Shown: positions 33,462 through 42,450 of the stretch, one piece after another
Numbering within the stretch: the stretch's first letter is position 1
Layout: every line of letters begins with the position of its first letter
Assembly (NCBI GenBank): GCA_029263315.1
Contig: JAJCXR010000050.1
Span: forward strand, 124,001-188,000
Length of the DNA stretch: 64,000 nucleotides
DNA from: Acidobacteriota bacterium
GTDB lineage: Bacteria > Acidobacteriota > Thermoanaerobaculia > Multivoradales > J023
Direction: 5' to 3'
Position numbers and translations under genes: made by a program
The notes under the pieces: generated by a model
Seen by the model: only the letters and a program-made list of their open reading frames with translations
Told to the model about the DNA's origin: nothing
The model's database searches: none

Positions 33462-35195
33462 TCACTCCACCGCCGACACCACAAGCCGAAAACCCACGTA
33501 GTCTTGACCCTCGCTCGGGTACTGTCGATTGCGCAAAGTCACCCGCAAATCCTCGGCGTCGAGGACAAACGAGCCACCCCGCAAGACGCGACGACCGCGG
33601 GCATCGGCATCGTTGAAGGGATTCTGCTGCGGAGCCCGCGAGTAGTAGTCCTTGGCATAGAAGTCGGCGCACCACTCAAAGGCGTTGCCCACCATGTTGA
33701 GGGCGCCATAGGGCGAGGCACCCTGTGGACAACAATCGACCGGCGCCGGCCCTTCCCTGCCGATGGGATGCTCCTTCCAAACGGCGAGATCGAAGGTGGG
33801 GGCCGCCTCACCCCAGGGATAGGTTCTGCCATCGTCCCCTCGGGCCGCCTTCTCCCACTGGGCCTCGGTGGGCAGACGTTTGCCCACCCATTGCCCATAG
33901 GCCACCGCATCGGGCCATTGAATGTAGGTCACCGGCAGATCATCATCGCGGCCCCACACCGGTTTATAGGGTGGGATCGGCCGACCGTCCAGGTCCTTGA
34001 GCTCCGGCAAACCCGACAACCGCCACTGGCGCCACGTCACCTCGTATTTGTCGATGTAGAACCCAGAGAGATGGATACGGCGCACCGGCATCTCGTCTGC
34101 GTCACCGTCTTCGCTGCCCATGGTGAAAGGCCCGGCGGCCACGTAGACCATCGCCGAAGCATCTTTCTCCCACAGGTACTCCCCTTCGACATCACCGCGG
34201 CGCATGCCGGCGGGCATGGTCTCGCCATGCCAACCCTGGGGCGGTGCCGCAGCGACGGCTGCCGCAGCAACGGCTGGCGCAGCAACGGCTGGCGCAGCAA
34301 CGGCTGCCGCAGCAACGGCCGGCACGACGGTCCGAAAGCCGATGTAGGGGGTGCGGTCCACCGGCAGTAGACGATAACGATAGGCACTGCGCAAGTCCTC
34401 CGCTTCGAGGAGGAAGGCGCCACCCCGCAAGACCCGATAGCGCCCCTCCCCTGCCGCCACGGGGTCCCGCGTCGGCGAGCGGCTGTAGATGCTCTTGTCG
34501 TAGACGTCCTCGCACCATTCGTACACATTGCCCGCCATGTTGAAGACACCGTAGGGCGAGGCCCCGGCGGCGCAGCAATCCACCGTGGCGGTGGAAATCT
34601 TGGCCTGCGGATGCTCATCCCAGATGGCCCGCTCGAAGGTGGGGGCATCGTTTCCCCACGGAAAGCGTCGACCGTCTGTGCCACGGGCGGCCTTCTCCCA
34701 CTGCGCTTCGCTGGGCAAACGTTTGCCCGCCCACGCAGCATAGGACTTGGCGTCGTGCCAGCTCACACTGACCACCGGATGATCGTCTTGGATGCCCCAG
34801 TCAGGGGCTTCGGGTATGCGCAATCGATTACCGAGGGTCTCGGCGAAGGGTAGACCCGAGAGCTTCCATTGACGCCAACTGACCTCGTATTTGTCGATGT
34901 AGTAGGCGCTCAGCTCGACCTGATGCACTGGCTTTTCGTCTTTGCCTCCTTCGTCGCTACCCATGGTGAAAGGACCGGCAGGCACGTAGACCATCCGCGA
35001 ACCGTCAACACGCCACAGGTACTCGCCTTGCTCCGGTGCCTTGACCAAACCTTCGGGTAACACCTCACCATGCCAGCCCAGATCCGCTTCTTCCGCCCAC
35101 AGCCTAACCGACCCGGTAGAGCAAAAAACGACCAGAGGCCATATCGCCAGCATTGTCCAGCGACGCGGTCGCCACCGGCAGGATTTCTTCAGCAT
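33462..35195 (-). CDS. Exported protein with two formylglycine-generating-enzyme-like (SUMF1) domains
   Basis: A 577-residue protein with a basic N-terminus, a signal peptide (to about residue 35) and two homologous FGE-sulfatase domains at ~50-295 and ~340-577. Each opens with a Y-L-W segment and M-V-Y-V-x-A-G-P-F-T-M-G-S, then K-R-L-P-x-E-A-Q-W-E-K-A-A-R-G, A-S-P-Y-G-x-x-N-M-x-G-N and R-V-L-R-G-G. True formylglycine-generating enzymes carry two active-site cysteines after R-G-G-S; both copies here have E-A-E-D-L-R or D-A-E-D-L-R instead, so a non-enzymatic structural or binding role is likely. The domains are joined by an Ala/Val/Pro linker. AAGGAG precedes the ATG at 35195. It follows the giant oxidase gene by 118 bases. 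Confidence 0.88.
   Translation of the reverse strand: MLKKSCRWRPRRWTMLAIWPLVVFCSTGSVRLWAEEADLGWHGEVLPEGLVKAPEQGEYLWRVDGSRMVYVPAGPFTMGSDEGGKDEKPVHQVELSAYYIDKYEVSWRQWKLSGLPFAETLGNRLRIPEAPDWGIQDDHPVVSVSWHDAKSYAAWAGKRLPSEAQWEKAARGTDGRRFPWGNDAPTFERAIWDEHPQAKISTATVDCCAAGASPYGVFNMAGNVYEWCEDVYDKSIYSRSPTRDPVAAGEGRYRVLRGGAFLLEAEDLRSAYRYRLLPVDRTPYIGFRTVVPAVAAAAVAAPAVAAPAVAAAAVAAAPPQGWHGETMPAGMRRGDVEGEYLWEKDASAMVYVAAGPFTMGSEDGDADEMPVRRIHLSGFYIDKYEVTWRQWRLSGLPELKDLDGRPIPPYKPVWGRDDDLPVTYIQWPDAVAYGQWVGKRLPTEAQWEKAARGDDGRTYPWGEAAPTFDLAVWKEHPIGREGPAPVDCCPQGASPYGALNMVGNAFEWCADFYAKDYYSRAPQQNPFNDADARGRRVLRGGSFVLDAEDLRVTLRNRQYPSEGQDYVGFRLVVSAVE
34246..34320 (-). repeat. Five 15-bp tandem repeats encoding the Ala/Val linker between the two FGE-like domains
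   Basis: Units at 34246, 34261, 34276, 34291 and 34306 are almost identical and encode A-V-A-A-x pentapeptides. The near-identity of the DNA suggests recent expansion or ongoing length variation. Confidence 0.92.
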
Positions 35196-35313
35196 AAAGC
35201 CACTCCTTCTCGGACTATAAAAAGGCGAAGGGCCCGAAGACCCGCGTCCCCAGACCCTCCCCTTCAAACGCTGGTCCGGCGCCCAGCGCCGGACCTTTAC
35301 CAGGGCTTCGCTA

Positions 35314-38300
35314 TCAGAGCTCACCCACCACTCGATCTGCCACACCGCCCGCCGTCGAGGCCACACAGATCTCCATCGGCGAGTTGGACACTTGGCCGCG
35401 GAAACGCCAGGAGCCATTGCCGGGATCCACCGGCTGCGTGGCGATGGCGGTCCCAGGACACGCCCCGGCGACACTGGGGCCGTCGTGCAGCGTGACGCTG
35501 GGGGCGAAGTCACCCGCCGGCCGCATGGTGACGGAGCCCTGCGCCAACAGCATGATGTCCGTGGTTTCGTCGCGCACCCGGGCTCGGTTGATGATCACCG
35601 AGTCATCTCCGCCGGAGGTGCCGTCGTCGGTCACCCTCAGAATGTGCCACAGGCCAAATTCCATGAATGGCTGTCGACGATCGAGGAAGAGGAAGTCCCC
35701 GGTCGCTTGCACCGTGCCGCCTGCCCCGCCGACCATGTAGAGATCGAGGCTCATGCCGGGCGCCAAGACATCGTTGAACACCTGCTCGGAACCGGGCATG
35801 TCCGGCTCCTGCAACCAGCGATGACCTTCAAGGGTCGGGACATGCATCTGGTTACCCCACGGTTGGCCGACACGGTAGATCAGTGGCGTGCCCTTGGGCA
35901 CGGTGACAACATGCCGCGGGTCACCCCACAAGCTCGACTTGAAGACCTCCGCCGGACGGTTGGTCATGTCGCGCAGACTCAAGGGCTCATGGCTGTAGTT
36001 GATGCCGGCGAAACGCTCCACCACTTCGGGATATGGCATGGCGTTCTGACCGATCCTGCGGTCTTCATCACTGAACAGAGCTACGAACTCGCGGCTTGTG
36101 ATGCCGTCGGTGGTGATGTCCGCCTGGATTCCAGTACCGCCGCCCGGTAGGGCCTCGGCACGACCGGGGCGAGTGTAGGTGGAACCCGGCGGCTCGACGA
36201 CCACACCGGCAAAGGCACCTCGACGGATCGTGGTGACGTTGGCCAGGTTGAGGCCGAGCACCAGACCGAGCTCACGGTCTGCATAGTACTCGTAAGTCCG
36301 GCTCGCACCGGCTTCGATGGTCGAGTCAAAGTTGTAGCCGATCGCCGCGCCATAGGACCGCTGCGGATCGAAAACAAGCTCACCCAGACTGATCGAGGCC
36401 CTGTCGATGTGGAGATTGTGCAACACGATGCGCAGACATTCGCCCTCATTCGCCCGCATCACCATCGGCGTCGAGATCTGATTGCTCGCCGCTCCCTCGA
36501 GGCGATAGGCCACGCCCGATGGGTCGAGGGCGCTGCGCGGGTTGTAGCGGATGACCGCCTCATCGACGGTCAACGGATACTCCCGTACGGGGGCGCCCAT
36601 CGGACAGGCATTTCCGGGCCCGTCGTTCAGGGCCAGGGGAATGCCGCCGGTTTGCCCTTGCTGCGGGAAACCCGCTCCACCCGGCGGTGTCGGGCGATCT
36701 GGCAGCGGCTGCAGGTCGGCTTTGGCGGTGTCGTAGACACGTAGCAGACCCCAAGCCCCGGACTCGAAGTCCTTGCCCAAGGTGCTGTAGTAGAGGTAAT
36801 CCCCTGGAAATCCCCCGGTACCGCCTGCCCCACCTTCCAGGGACACGTCGAAGCGTTCCGAAATGCCGATGAAGGTGGAATCGCGGGTATCGCTGGCGGC
36901 GGAATTGCGCTCCTGCTGGAAACGATGGCCGGTGAAGCGAATGCCGCCCACCCGTTCCACCAGTCCCATGCCGCGGATCACCACCGGATCACCGAGGTAG
37001 GTACGAATCTCCTGGGTATGGGGATCGCCGTGGGTTACCGACGAGAAGCGATAGGCGGGATCACTGATGCGCTCCGCCCAAGGCTCGGCCCGCAGATTGA
37101 TGGTACCGCCACCGCGCACGAACTGTCCTTCCACCGGATTGTTGTTCTGCAAAAAGAGCATGAACTCACGGAAGGATCCACTGGCGTTGTGGGCCACCGG
37201 ATGTCCCCCGGCCGATGGATCGACCCGGATATCCACCAAGGTGCCCGAACGCACCTCGTCGCCATCTTCGGGGTCGTGGTAGGTCGAACCCTTGGGCTCG
37301 ACGATGTGGGCTCCGAAGAGGCCGTGATCCCAGTCCTTGAACTCCACATGGGTGTGGAAGAACACGGTGCCAAAGTCGACGTCCGGATACCAGTTGTAGC
37401 GCACGAACTCGACACCCACCGCTTCCTCAGAAGCGTGGGCCAATTCCAGCGGTTCGTCTAGCACCAGGGTCTGGGGATCGGGGATCGAGGCGATCTTACG
37501 GATTTCCGTACAGCGCAGGGGCTGCCCCTGAGCGGTGAAACCGCACGTTCCCTCGCCGAGCCCGATGCCGATCCAGATCCCCGGCCGTAGACGATCGCTG
37601 TGGTTGACCGCCAGGGTGGTTTCCCCGGGCAGAACGCTAGCGGTCAGGAAACGGCTCTCCGAGGCGATCGGTCGCACCGACTGCTCGTAGGACATGCCGG
37701 TGATCACACCATCCGACGCCTGGGTATCGAACTGCACAAAGTGGCTGTGGATGTTGGTCTTCGAGAAGTTACTGTTGAGCGGTCCGTCCGGTATCTTGTT
37801 GGTCAACAGAACCTCGACACAGTCACCCACATTGGAGCGGATGGCCAACGGCTGGGCCGGCTTGGTGCCATCCCGAATCTCCTGCTCCTCTTCGTTGAGC
37901 ACGAAGATCTGGCCATCGGGGTCCGTCTTGCCGGACACCACTTCGATGGGCAAGGTAATCGAGCTCACCGGATAGAAGCGCTTCACCGACGTGGGACCCA
38001 CATCGACACTGGGATCGATCCCATTGACAGCACAAAGCCCATCGAGGCGTCCCACTTTCATCTCTTCACCCAACCACGGGGCCCCGGAATGACGCGCCGT
38101 AAACGGCGGCCGTTGAGCCTTGTGGGGTCTGAACAGCGGCCATGTATAACGGCCGTTCTTCGGGTTGAACAACACTTCCGGCCGTGTCCCCGGCTGATCT
38201 GAGACATAGCCGGGGAATGCATCGCTGGACTCCGGCTCGCCGAGAATCATCAGGCCGGCACCGCTGCCGGCGGTGGTCCAATCCCACACCGTGGCATCAA

Positions 38301-40602
38301 ACTTATCGAACGGCACACCGGCCGGTGGCAGCTGGTTCTCGATCCACTCCAAGACGCCCACCTCGGTGAGCGGGTCAACGACATCGGCGTCGGCGAGGAT
38401 GATGCGGCCATCGTCCACCGCCAAACCGATCAAGTCACCTGCCGAGACCCCGGCATCGGGCATGGTCGGTGGAATCAATGGGTTGGTGGGGTTCTGGAAG
38501 AGCCCGGGCACCACCGCCAAGGGCCGGCCGTAGAGATTGGTATCCACCGTCTGCTCGGTGCCGAAGACCCGCCAGAAGGACCACATGCCCGAAATGTAGT
38601 GATGGCCGATGTGGCAATGGAAGAGGAAGTCACCGACCCCCTGTTGACAGCCACCGGCGCCACATTCGTGCTCCAGGTTGTAGCTGGTGCCCGGGCCGAT
38701 GGACTGGGAATCGAGATGGATCGAGGTCAGGTTGGGGTCGGGGATCTTGGTCAGACCCTTCCAGAAATCGTTGTTGGCATCGGTGTTGGGGTTGCGCCGC
38801 CAACGGTCACCACCACCGTGCAGATGATGGACGTGGAAGACTTCACTACCACCGTGCATGAGGCGGGTCTTGACCCCCTCGCCGACATACGAGCGCGGCA
38901 TCGGCGTTGCCGGATCGCCGAAGGGATACGACGCATAACCCAACGATTTGCCGGTGCTTTCGACCTCCAGCCGGCGACGGAAAGGCTCGCTGCGATAATT
39001 CAGGGCGCGGGCCGCGGGCCGGTAAACGTCGGCCACATCGTCGATCAAGGGTAGCTTCTTGTCTTCGAAGTCCTTGATGTCGGTGAAGGCCTCGTTGCCC
39101 ACCTCGTGGTAAAAGATCACAAACTCACGGAAGCTCTTGCCGTCGGGCCGGGAGTCGAGGTTGGGATCGACGATGATGGCTTCCCAGTTGCTGCCGGTCA
39201 CCGTGTCGAGGGCGACACCGGTCTCCACATCGAGATAGGTCGAGCCGGGTGGCTCGGCGACGATGGCACCGAAAAGCCCCATGTTCTGCCGCCGACGCCC
39301 GGCACCGTGATCATGGAAGTAATAGCCACGCTCGGCATTGATGTCATTGGGGATAGGGATTTCGTAGGTCAGCGTGTCGCCGGGCGCCACGAAGGTGTCG
39401 GGATTCTCGCCCACGGCGCTGGAGGCGTTGGTCGCCGTGTGCGGCAGACCGAGGATGTGCATCGAGGCCGGCTGCCCGTCCGTTAAAGAGTTGGTGAGGT
39501 TGATGCGCAGGCATTCACCGACGTTGGCCCGTATCACCAGGGGCTGGATCAGGTCCTGGCGCAATCCATGGGAGACGCGGGCCACGGTCAGGCTCTCGGG
39601 CTCTTCCCGATCGTCCTCCAAGGCCTGCTCGAAGGCGCGAAGGGCCGGAATATTGGCCTCCAAGGCGTACATGTAGGCCTGTTCGACATGATCACCCCAG
39701 CGGTTCAGGGTGATGGTCACGTCGATGGCATGGACATCGTACTCCTTGACCGGAGCCCCATCGAGGCAGGGATTTGGCACCGCACCGCCGGCGATGTCGA
39801 AGGCGGCTTCGGCCGTCGACATGCCCCGCTCCTGCCCGCCGTAGCCGACGAGGAAGAGCACGAAGGCTGTCGCCCCCAGGATCGCCAGACGCAGGGGGCG
39901 CAATGAGCGCCGAAAGGCCCCGGCGGTGATCCGCCAAGGGGCGCCCTCGATGGCTCCACGACGTCGGGTGAAGGTGGCTCCGAGCAACAGCAGGGGTAGG
40001 AACAGGGCCAGCTGCATCAAGGCCGCCTGGATGCCGTGACGGAAGCGCAGGCTCCACAGGGCGGCGCCATCGACCCATTGGCGGTCACCGCGCACCAGAC
40101 TGGGATCTCGCAAAGCCCCAAAGGAGCATAGCTGGGTGGATTCCTGTACCGTTAGATCCGAGGTCACCAGGGCGGTTTCTACTTCCGCCAAGGAAAAACC
40201 GTAGGTCGCGCCCAGCCATTCGTGGACCAGGTCGCGGCTGGCGGTGACCGGCACCGCCGCCACCAGGAATATCAAGCTCACCAAGCCGATGATCCCCAAC
40301 TGGCTCGACAGCTCGTTCCGCTGCCAACCCCAGCGCTGCGCCAAGCGCCCCGCCGCGAAGACGGCCAGGGCCATCAGCGGTAGGGTGATCAGCAAATCGA
40401 GGGACATGTGGGCGGCAATGCCCTGAGGGCTCCAACGGACGCCCGGGTTAGACAAGGCATTGAGCAGGTACTCACCGGCCACGACCGCCGAGGCCAGGCC
40501 GCTCAGCAGAAGCCAAGTGGCAACCCGGCCCAGCGACAGCTCGGTCGATACGGACGTTTGGGAGGGAACCTCGCCGTCGGCGAAATCTCGTTGTGAGCTC
40601 AT
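35314..40602 (-). CDS. Giant multicopper oxidase (MnxG/McoA-like), membrane-anchored
   Basis: A 1762-residue protein. Several membrane helices occupy residues ~25-270; the rest is exported and built of cupredoxin-like domains in three repeated blocks. Block 1 keeps copper motifs F-H-D-H-G (~428), F-H-V-H-H-L-H-G-G (~586) and H-C-H-I-G-H-H-Y-I-S-G-M (~660), the full HCHx3Hx4M type-1 site. Block 2 keeps H-S-H-F (~950) and F-H-T-H-V-E (~1080). Block 3 has lost its ligands. Multicopper oxidases over 1,500 residues with scattered ligands are known from Mn(II)-oxidising Pseudomonas (MnxG, McoA). AAAAGGAG precedes the ATG at 40602. Copper-supply and electron-transfer genes lie just upstream. A role in Mn(II) oxidation is inference; another metal or organic substrate is possible. 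Confidence 0.9.
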   Translation of the reverse strand: MSSQRDFADGEVPSQTSVSTELSLGRVATWLLLSGLASAVVAGEYLLNALSNPGVRWSPQGIAAHMSLDLLITLPLMALAVFAAGRLAQRWGWQRNELSSQLGIIGLVSLIFLVAAVPVTASRDLVHEWLGATYGFSLAEVETALVTSDLTVQESTQLCSFGALRDPSLVRGDRQWVDGAALWSLRFRHGIQAALMQLALFLPLLLLGATFTRRRGAIEGAPWRITAGAFRRSLRPLRLAILGATAFVLFLVGYGGQERGMSTAEAAFDIAGGAVPNPCLDGAPVKEYDVHAIDVTITLNRWGDHVEQAYMYALEANIPALRAFEQALEDDREEPESLTVARVSHGLRQDLIQPLVIRANVGECLRINLTNSLTDGQPASMHILGLPHTATNASSAVGENPDTFVAPGDTLTYEIPIPNDINAERGYYFHDHGAGRRRQNMGLFGAIVAEPPGSTYLDVETGVALDTVTGSNWEAIIVDPNLDSRPDGKSFREFVIFYHEVGNEAFTDIKDFEDKKLPLIDDVADVYRPAARALNYRSEPFRRRLEVESTGKSLGYASYPFGDPATPMPRSYVGEGVKTRLMHGGSEVFHVHHLHGGGDRWRRNPNTDANNDFWKGLTKIPDPNLTSIHLDSQSIGPGTSYNLEHECGAGGCQQGVGDFLFHCHIGHHYISGMWSFWRVFGTEQTVDTNLYGRPLAVVPGLFQNPTNPLIPPTMPDAGVSAGDLIGLAVDDGRIILADADVVDPLTEVGVLEWIENQLPPAGVPFDKFDATVWDWTTAGSGAGLMILGEPESSDAFPGYVSDQPGTRPEVLFNPKNGRYTWPLFRPHKAQRPPFTARHSGAPWLGEEMKVGRLDGLCAVNGIDPSVDVGPTSVKRFYPVSSITLPIEVVSGKTDPDGQIFVLNEEEQEIRDGTKPAQPLAIRSNVGDCVEVLLTNKIPDGPLNSNFSKTNIHSHFVQFDTQASDGVITGMSYEQSVRPIASESRFLTASVLPGETTLAVNHSDRLRPGIWIGIGLGEGTCGFTAQGQPLRCTEIRKIASIPDPQTLVLDEPLELAHASEEAVGVEFVRYNWYPDVDFGTVFFHTHVEFKDWDHGLFGAHIVEPKGSTYHDPEDGDEVRSGTLVDIRVDPSAGGHPVAHNASGSFREFMLFLQNNNPVEGQFVRGGGTINLRAEPWAERISDPAYRFSSVTHGDPHTQEIRTYLGDPVVIRGMGLVERVGGIRFTGHRFQQERNSAASDTRDSTFIGISERFDVSLEGGAGGTGGFPGDYLYYSTLGKDFESGAWGLLRVYDTAKADLQPLPDRPTPPGGAGFPQQGQTGGIPLALNDGPGNACPMGAPVREYPLTVDEAVIRYNPRSALDPSGVAYRLEGAASNQISTPMVMRANEGECLRIVLHNLHIDRASISLGELVFDPQRSYGAAIGYNFDSTIEAGASRTYEYYADRELGLVLGLNLANVTTIRRGAFAGVVVEPPGSTYTRPGRAEALPGGGTGIQADITTDGITSREFVALFSDEDRRIGQNAMPYPEVVERFAGINYSHEPLSLRDMTNRPAEVFKSSLWGDPRHVVTVPKGTPLIYRVGQPWGNQMHVPTLEGHRWLQEPDMPGSEQVFNDVLAPGMSLDLYMVGGAGGTVQATGDFLFLDRRQPFMEFGLWHILRVTDDGTSGGDDSVIINRARVRDETTDIMLLAQGSVTMRPAGDFAPSVTLHDGPSVAGACPGTAIATQPVDPGNGSWRFRGQVSNSPMEICVASTAGGVADRVVGEL

Positions 40603-40664
40603 CCGGATGGTCTCCTTTTCTCTTGGCAATCCAGCCTATGGACCGCCACACCACGCAAATTAAG

Positions 40665-40685
40665 GAAGCCCGGGCACCGGGCTTC
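40665..40685 (-). terminator. Intrinsic terminator-like hairpin between cytochrome c and giant oxidase genes
   Basis: GAAGCCCGG, a three-base loop and CCGGGCTTC form a perfect 9-bp stem, followed on the minus strand by CTTAATTTG. It lies 78 bases after the cytochrome stop and 63 before the oxidase start, so it may end the upstream operon or attenuate read-through. Confidence 0.6.
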
Positions 40686-40762
40686 GTACGATAAAAGACA
40701 AGGCGACACCCTCGCTGGGGCCACAGCCCTGGAGGAGTCGTCGAAAGTATTGGGCCTCACCG

Positions 40763-41782
40763 TCACGGCGCCGCCGTCGCGGGTACCGTCTCGCGCAAGG
40801 AAGCGAGGTACATCAAGACATCGGCAACATCCTGCACGCTCATCAAGCTGGCGTACTCGGGCATCGCCGTCGGCTCGGCGCAGGGTTGTCCGTTCTTGCA
40901 CTCGGGGGCGATCGACGCCCCTGGATCGATGATCGATTCGTAGAGGTATTGGGCCGCCGGCAACCCTTCAACCCGTTGCCCCGCGGCGCTGGCGACGCCG
41001 GCCAAGTGTGGCCCCACGTGATTGCTACCCGCCACCGTGGGATCGCCGTGGCACGCGACGCAGCCATACACTCCAAGGAAAAGCTCCCGCCCCCTTGTCG
41101 GCTCGCCCAAGGGCATGACCAATCGCGCATCCGGCGGAAAATTGACCTCGCCGCCCCGGGGCCGCAGATGGTAATGCTCGGCAGGTTCTGGAATTGGCAA
41201 GTAGGCGGTGTCGTCGCCGCGTCGCCATTCCACCCGCAGCTTGCCGTGCGGCATGCGGGTATCGAAATCAAAATGCAGGGCCGTATTGAGGGTTTGGCCG
41301 GGTCCGAGCTTGGCGCGTCCCACTTGCGCCCCCATCGGCAGCACCGCTTCGCCATACTCCGGCACCAAATAGAACTCTTCGCCGTCGTAAATCTTGACCT
41401 CGGAGGAGCGATTGAAGAATGCCAGCTCCACCGTCACCCGCTGCTTGCCCCAGTCGGGCATGTCGGGCATCATCACCGAAGGCTTCTGGAAATTCTCCCC
41501 GTGATCCATCTGATCGAGCACCCAGCGGGCTTGGCCGAGGCGCAGGTGCAGATCGTCGAGGGTGACTTCCTGCACCGGAATTTTGCGCCCGGTATCCAAC
41601 AGAAACCACCAGCCCGTCGCCGTCAGGGCCACGGCGAGGCAAAAGACGAGAAATCCAGGGCGCCCCCACCACGCGAAGGCCTCACTCTCTCGGCGCTGCT
41701 GACGACGGGCGTGCCGCTTGCGCGCCCCCCGCCCCTCGGCGTCGGTCCTGTCGGCGTCGCCGACGGGCGTCGTTGAATCCAA
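40763..41782 (-). CDS. Membrane-anchored protein with C-terminal c-type cytochrome domain
   Basis: A 339-residue protein with a basic N-terminus, one membrane segment at ~43-62, an exported beta-rich domain at ~70-205 that I do not recognise, and a single-haem cytochrome c domain at ~225-330. The haem site is C241-V-A-C244-H245, and the distal methionine is probably in A-M-P-E-Y. It should carry electrons in the periplasm, plausibly from the oxidase cluster. The only start that fits is TTG at 41782, five bases after the PCu(A)C stop; no ATG or GTG lies before the membrane segment, so translation probably depends on coupling to the upstream gene. Confidence 0.83.
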   Translation of the reverse strand: MDSTTPVGDADRTDAEGRGARKRHARRQQRRESEAFAWWGRPGFLVFCLAVALTATGWWFLLDTGRKIPVQEVTLDDLHLRLGQARWVLDQMDHGENFQKPSVMMPDMPDWGKQRVTVELAFFNRSSEVKIYDGEEFYLVPEYGEAVLPMGAQVGRAKLGPGQTLNTALHFDFDTRMPHGKLRVEWRRGDDTAYLPIPEPAEHYHLRPRGGEVNFPPDARLVMPLGEPTRGRELFLGVYGCVACHGDPTVAGSNHVGPHLAGVASAAGQRVEGLPAAQYLYESIIDPGASIAPECKNGQPCAEPTAMPEYASLMSVQDVADVLMYLASLRETVPATAAP

Positions 41783-41787
41783 GGTGC

Positions 41788-42450
41788 TCAGTGGTCCGAC
41801 TCCGCAGAAGATGCTGTCCCGTCGGGTGCCGGCTCGACGGTGCTGTGATCCATGGTGCTGTGATCCATCGAGCCTTGGTCCATCGAGCCATGATCCATCG
41901 AGCCATGATCCATGGCACCGTGATCCATCTCATCGGCGCCCGGAATGCCCAGAACTTGCACCGTTGTCTCGAGGCTGCTGGCCACTTCGAAGCGCAGCGT
42001 CAACGGCACGGTCTCGCCGACAACGGGCTGAATTTGCATCAGCATGATGTGTTTGCCGCCGGGCTCGAGCTTCAGTTGGCCGCTCGCCGGAACGGCAAAA
42101 CCATCCGCTCGGGCCACCATGCGCATCACGCCCCCATCGTCGAGGCTCTCGTGCAGCTCGGCCACCGCCGCCAGGGGTGTTTCCACCGCCAACAAACGAT
42201 CCCCTGGGCCGCCGTTCGACACCTGCAAGTAAATGGCTCCATGTCCACCGGGCAACAAATGCGCCCTTGCCCCGGCGACCACCAATCCCTCGGCGGGAGA
42301 TGACTCGGACGATGTCGACTCGGACGGTGTCGACTCAGACGGCGTCGACTCATCCATTGGCACCGCCGCCGGACCGGCACAGGCGACGACGCTCCACAGC
42401 AAGATGCTCGCCGAAAGCAACCGCCACCTCCTCGTCGCCACCCTATTCAT
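41788..42450 (-). CDS. PCu(A)C-type copper chaperone lipoprotein with Met/Asp/His repeat tail
   Basis: A 220-residue lipoprotein: signal peptide with lipobox V-V-A-C (C24), a Ser/Glu/Thr/Pro repeat linker at ~33-50, then a PCu(A)C domain. The copper motif is visible as H-E-S-L-D-D-G-G-V-M-R-M followed about 22 residues later by K-H-I-M-L-M. PCu(A)C proteins carry Cu(I) to copper enzymes in the periplasm, often with SCO. The C-terminus has six five-residue repeats of the type M-D-H-G-S, an extra metal-binding tail. The ATG at 42450 overlaps the SCO gene by eight bases, so the two are translationally coupled. The cytochrome gene follows after five bases. Confidence 0.92.
   Translation of the reverse strand: MNRVATRRWRLLSASILLWSVVACAGPAAVPMDESTPSESTPSESTSSESSPAEGLVVAGARAHLLPGGHGAIYLQVSNGGPGDRLLAVETPLAAVAELHESLDDGGVMRMVARADGFAVPASGQLKLEPGGKHIMLMQIQPVVGETVPLTLRFEVASSLETTVQVLGIPGADEMDHGAMDHGSMDHGSMDQGSMDHSTMDHSTVEPAPDGTASSAESDH
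41845..41934 (-). repeat. Six 15-bp tandem repeats encoding an M-D-H-G-S-type metal-binding tail
   Basis: Units start every 15 bases from 41845 to 41920 and encode M-D-H/Q plus two small residues. A second 15-bp repeat (three full units, 42302-42346) in the same gene encodes E-S-T-P-S pentapeptides in the linker. Confidence 0.9.

Noticed and set aside
33462..35195. A working formylglycine-generating enzyme for a sulfatase
   Set aside because: Both domains lack the paired cysteines, and there is no sulfatase gene in the window.
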